Origin: Bifidobacterium breve
GTDB taxonomy: Bacteria; Actinomycetota; Actinomycetes; S36-B12; UBA5976
DNA length: 23,604 nt
Assembly (NCBI GenBank): GCA_945861165.1
Contig: CAMATO010000007.1
Location: 1-23,604, forward strand
Direction of reading: 5' to 3'
Shown here: piece by piece, positions 21,099-23,604 of the stretch
Layout of the letters: the number at the start of each line of letters is the position of its first letter
Position numbering within the stretch: the first letter of the stretch is position 1
The notes under the pieces: model-generated
Seen by the model: only the letters and a program-made list of their open reading frames with translations
Told to the model about the DNA's origin: nothing
Databases searched by the model: none
Program-made: the position numbers and the translations under genes

Positions 21099-21896
21099 AT
21101 TCGTCTAGATATTGCCTACGACGGAACAAATTTTTCTGGTTTCGGAATTCAACCTCACCTGCGTACGGTGCAAGGAGAATTGAACAAATCTTTAAAAAAA
21201 TTTCTGGCCCTAGATAAAGTTAAAACTGTTGGAGCAGGCAGAACAGATACTGGGGTTCATGCTCGCGGCCAAGTGGTGCATTTTGATGTTGATGAAGAAT
21301 TATGGCAAAAAGTTAAAGATCCGACATATAAATTTAGACGAATATTGCCCAGTGATATTCAAGTTAGAAAAGTATCCATTGCTCACCCAGATTTTGATGC
21401 CCGCTACTCGGCTTTAACTAGAAGGTATTCCTACACAATTTGTGATGCTAAAGATGGAGTAGATCCACTTCATTCTCGTTATGTTTTAGATTACAGAAAA
21501 GAACTTGATCATCATGCGATGAACAAAGCTAGCCGGGAACTAATAGGGCTAAACGATTTTTTTGCATTTTGCAAAACTCGTGAGGGTTCCACCACTATTA
21601 GAAACCTAATCAAATTTAACTGGTCAAGAAAAAGTGATTATGTAATTTGTGAAGTTATTGCTGATGCATTTTGTTATTCCATGGTCCGAGGATTGGTAGC
21701 AGCAATTGTGCAAGTAGGAGATGGCAAAAGGGATTTATCTTGGCCAAAAGAAATTATGCTCAAACGCAAAAAAATTATGGATTTAAATGTGGTTTCTGCT
21801 AATGCGCTGGTTTTAGAAGAAGTTACTTACCCTCACCCCTCAAAGCTAAAAGAACAATATGAAATCACCAGACGCTTAAGGAAACTCGAGGATTAG
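21099..21896 (+). CDS. truA: tRNA pseudouridine38-40 synthase with no canonical start codon
   Basis: This enzyme isomerises U38-40 in the tRNA anticodon arm. The catalytic aspartate is in GAGRTDTGVHARGQVVHFD, and the RRYSYTICD and FCYSMVRGLVAAI segments are typical of TruA. The conserved N-terminal strand RIRLDIAYDGTNFSGF is encoded at 21096-21143. In frame between the rplQ stop (21039-21041) and this strand there is no ATG, GTG, TTG or CTG. The first GTG is 21168, which would delete the strand and has no Shine-Dalgarno sequence. Candidate starts are ATT 21099 (chosen; GGTGGG ends 9 nt upstream), GTT 21093, or ATA 21042 directly after the rplQ stop with AAGGG 7 nt upstream. Family identity is secure; the start is unsettled. 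Confidence 0.85.
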   Translation: MRLDIAYDGTNFSGFGIQPHLRTVQGELNKSLKKFLALDKVKTVGAGRTDTGVHARGQVVHFDVDEELWQKVKDPTYKFRRILPSDIQVRKVSIAHPDFDARYSALTRRYSYTICDAKDGVDPLHSRYVLDYRKELDHHAMNKASRELIGLNDFFAFCKTREGSTTIRNLIKFNWSRKSDYVICEVIADAFCYSMVRGLVAAIVQVGDGKRDLSWPKEIMLKRKKIMDLNVVSANALVLEEVTYPHPSKLKEQYEITRRLRKLED

Positions 21897-21960
21897 TAAC
21901 AAATGCCCGTTGGGTATGGTTGGTCTTAAATTCCTACGTATTTGAGAAAAGGAAACAGTA

Positions 21961-22794
21961 ATGAACTCCACCAAAGTTTGGTTAAACGATGAATTGGTGG
22001 ACGCCGATAAGGCAACAGTAAGTATTTTTGATCACGGATTTACTGTGGGCGACGGTGCTTTTGAAACTTTAAAAGTAATAAATGGACAACCCGTGGCAGT
22101 TACTCGCCATATAAAAAGATTGATCTATTCCTTAAACACTATTGGTATTGAACTAAACAGCGAAGATATTTTAAAAAAAGCAATTAACGAAGTCATACTT
22201 GCCAATAAATCACTAGGTGATGTGATGAGAATGAGAATTACCTACACCAGTGGCGTTGGCCCCCTTGGTTCTGATCGAACCAAAGAAAATTTCACACTTG
22301 CCGTGGCAGTAAGTCCTGAAGCTATTTGGCCAGAGACTGCAATTGTTGTTACCGTTACTGATCCTCGAAATGATAAATCAATGTTGGCTGGTTCTAAAAC
22401 TACCTCTTATGCCCAAAATGCAGCACTACTTTCTATTGCGAGAAAACAAGGTGCTCATGAAGCAATCATGCCTAATACCAAAGGTGAACTATGTGAAGGA
22501 ACAGGTTCAAACATTTTTGTAGTAAAAGATGGGCAAGTTTTGACCCCACCTTTAAGTGGAGGATGTTTAGGTGGAATCACCAGAGCATTAGTTATTAAAT
22601 GGTTTGATGTTAAAGAAGTAGATCTTCCAATGTCAGCGTTGCGTGATGTTGATGAAGCATTCTTAACTTCCTCAACTAGAGATATTCAACCAATCTCTAA
22701 AATTGATGATCGAATATTAAATGCCCCAGGACCAGTCGCATCACAAATGCGCACAGAATTCATCGAAAAACTAGCCCAAAACTACGACGCTTAA
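21961..22794 (+). CDS. Class IV PLP-dependent aminotransferase / aminodeoxychorismate lyase-like
   Basis: This 277-residue fold-type IV PLP enzyme has the catalytic lysine K146 in GSKTTSYAQN and E179 in GELCEGTGSNIF, which contacts the PLP ring nitrogen. R53 in the RHIKRL segment should bind the phosphate. The family includes branched-chain aminotransferases, D-amino-acid transaminases and PabC (4-amino-4-deoxychorismate lyase). Short length and the KTTSYA motif favour the PabC/Rv0812-like group, but sequence alone cannot decide between lyase and transaminase. A clear AAAAGGAAA site precedes ATG 21961. It is inserted between truA and rplM, which are neighbours in many actinobacteria. Confidence 0.83.
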   Translation: MNSTKVWLNDELVDADKATVSIFDHGFTVGDGAFETLKVINGQPVAVTRHIKRLIYSLNTIGIELNSEDILKKAINEVILANKSLGDVMRMRITYTSGVGPLGSDRTKENFTLAVAVSPEAIWPETAIVVTVTDPRNDKSMLAGSKTTSYAQNAALLSIARKQGAHEAIMPNTKGELCEGTGSNIFVVKDGQVLTPPLSGGCLGGITRALVIKWFDVKEVDLPMSALRDVDEAFLTSSTRDIQPISKIDDRILNAPGPVASQMRTEFIEKLAQNYDA

Positions 22795-22918
22795 AAGGAA
22801 TTTTCCCTCACAAACAGAGGCGATACCCTCGATGCCACGAGGCGATTAAGGGTTGGGTAATCTAGGACTTCGAGCAAGTTGAGAAACAAAAGCCCCAACA
22901 GAGAAAAGAAAAAAAACT
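22795..22918 (+). promoter_or_regulatory. rplM-rpsI leader with two alternative hairpins
   Basis: This 124-nt gap carries an 8-nt direct repeat, GAGGCGAT, at 22817-22824 and 22839-22846. Between them is CCCTCG. Either copy's GAGG can pair with CCTC (22827-22830), giving two mutually exclusive hairpins; the downstream one, CCTCG/CGAGG with a 6-nt loop, is better. ACCCT and AGGGT could form an outer stem. Near the GTG start only a purine run (GAGAAAAGAAAAAAAA) serves as ribosome site. Leader control by L13 is known in other bacteria; here it is only a possibility. Confidence 0.3.
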
Positions 22919-23371
22919 GTGCGTACTTTCAGTCCCAAGGCCAACGAGATAACTCGTGCTTGGCACGTTATTGATGCTAATGACATTCCATTAGGACGTA
23001 TTGCATCAGTTGCAGCAACAATTCTTCGCGGTAAACACAAAGCAATTTTTGCACCCCATGTTGATACAGGTGATTTCGTAATCGTTATTAATGCTGGCAA
23101 GGTTGCACTTTCAGGATCAAAGCGTCAACAAAAGAAAGCATTCACCTACTCTGGTTTTCCAGGTGGTTTAACAGCAATTGGTTATGACAAATTATTAGAA
23201 ACAAATCCACAACGAGCAATTGAAATTGCAGTTAAGGGCATGCTTCCCCACAATAAACTGGGTCGTCAACTGATTAAGAAACTAAAAGTTTATGCAGATG
23301 CAAACCATCCACACGTTGCACAAGATCCACAGCCATATGAAATTAAACAAATCAAGCAGATTGCAAACTAA
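22919..23371 (+). CDS. rplM: 50S ribosomal protein L13
   Basis: This 150-residue early-assembly 23S rRNA-binding protein begins RTFSPKANEITRAWHVIDAN and contains LGRIASVAATILRGKHKAIF, followed by the GMLPHNKLGRQLIKKLKVY signature (about 108-126) and the PHVAQDPQPYEI end. The start is GTG 22919 after a purine-rich run with no classical Shine-Dalgarno sequence. It is followed 12 nt later by rpsI, the universal L13-S9 pair. Confidence 0.97.
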   Translation: MRTFSPKANEITRAWHVIDANDIPLGRIASVAATILRGKHKAIFAPHVDTGDFVIVINAGKVALSGSKRQQKKAFTYSGFPGGLTAIGYDKLLETNPQRAIEIAVKGMLPHNKLGRQLIKKLKVYADANHPHVAQDPQPYEIKQIKQIAN

Positions 23372-23383
23372 GAGGAAAATATC

Positions 23384-23604
23384 TTGAGCGAATCAGAAAA
23401 CTACGTAACCAGCGAATCATCAAAAACTTTTGCACCACTTAAGACTGGCGTGCAGGCACCAAGTGCGGGAACTGGCCGAAGAAAAGAAGCTATTGCTCGC
23501 GTTCGTATCGTTCCAGGTAACGGCAAATTTGTTGTTAACGGTAAAGAATTAGCAGTTTATTTTCCAAACAAATTGCATCAACAATTAGTTAACGATCCAT
23601 TTAA
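23384..23604 (+). CDS. rpsI: 30S ribosomal protein S9 (5' part, cut by window end)
   Basis: The first 73 codons of S9 are present before the window ends. They comprise a ~30-residue N-terminal extension typical of actinobacteria and then the conserved GTGRRKEAIARVRIVPGNGK and VNGKELAVYFP. The start is TTG 23384, with AGAGGA (23371-23376) 7 nt upstream, overlapping the rplM stop. The frame is open to the end. The C-terminal tail that reaches the P-site tRNA lies outside the window. Confidence 0.95.
   Translation, partial: MSESENYVTSESSKTFAPLKTGVQAPSAGTGRRKEAIARVRIVPGNGKFVVNGKELAVYFPNKLHQQLVNDPF

Noticed and set aside
21168..21896. GTG 21168 as the true truA start
   Set aside because: It would delete the conserved AYDGTNFSGF strand encoded in frame upstream, and it has no Shine-Dalgarno sequence.

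Overview
The window suggests a streamlined, AT-rich actinobacterium, with freshwater Nanopelagicales (acI)-type lineages as the best guess. Two things point there. First, it carries actinobacteria-specific families: DUF3117, DUF3107, an Rv1220c-like methyltransferase, actinobacterial-type DapD, and a PRC/MgtE_N/CBS protein next to DUF1003 and Mrp. Second, genes are packed tightly, with almost no non-coding DNA, many GTG/TTG starts and overlapping convergent genes. Taxonomy is inferred from gene content, not from a search. No tRNA, rRNA, IS element, phage gene or CRISPR array was seen. No gene-free stretch exceeds about 180 nt.

Region 1 (1-6053) covers amino-acid and cell-wall precursor metabolism. 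A GNAT acetyltransferase (-) diverges from the 7Fe ferredoxin fdxA, which is followed by pheA and tyrA (phenylalanine and tyrosine branches from prephenate). dapD (-) and dapE (+) follow, two lysine/diaminopimelate steps, then an SRPBCC protein and the small DUF3117 protein.

Region 2 (6059-12839) resembles the M. tuberculosis Rv1220c-Rv1232c neighbourhood: O-methyltransferase (-), HtrA-like protease (+), Mrp Fe-S carrier (-), DUF1003 membrane protein (-) and PRC/MgtE_N/CBS protein (-). The sigE, rseA and tatB genes expected beside htrA are absent. Two abutting 21-bp dyads lie in the htrA upstream region. An EamA transporter (+), an alpha/beta hydrolase (-) and DUF3107 (-) follow.

Region 3 (12985-17270) is a catabolic cassette: a GlnA4-like gamma-glutamyl ligase, an aldehyde dehydrogenase and a short-chain dehydrogenase on +, then a convergent class-I glutamine-amidotransferase-type gamma-glutamyl hydrolase on -. 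There is no PuuB-type amine oxidase. The set fits a gamma-glutamylated amino-alcohol route (glutamylation, alcohol oxidation, aldehyde oxidation, hydrolysis), as proposed for ethanolamine use with GlnA4 in Streptomyces.

Region 4 (17411-23604) is the translation/transcription block: infA, rpmJ, a structured leader, rpsM, rpsK, rpsD, rpoA, rplQ, truA, a class-IV aminotransferase, rplM and the start of rpsI. The most curious points are truA, which lacks any ATG/GTG/TTG/CTG codon able to give its conserved N-terminus and has a 15-bp hairpin over its 5' end, and the rpsM leader, whose two hairpin loops are complementary to sequence just before the rpsM start.
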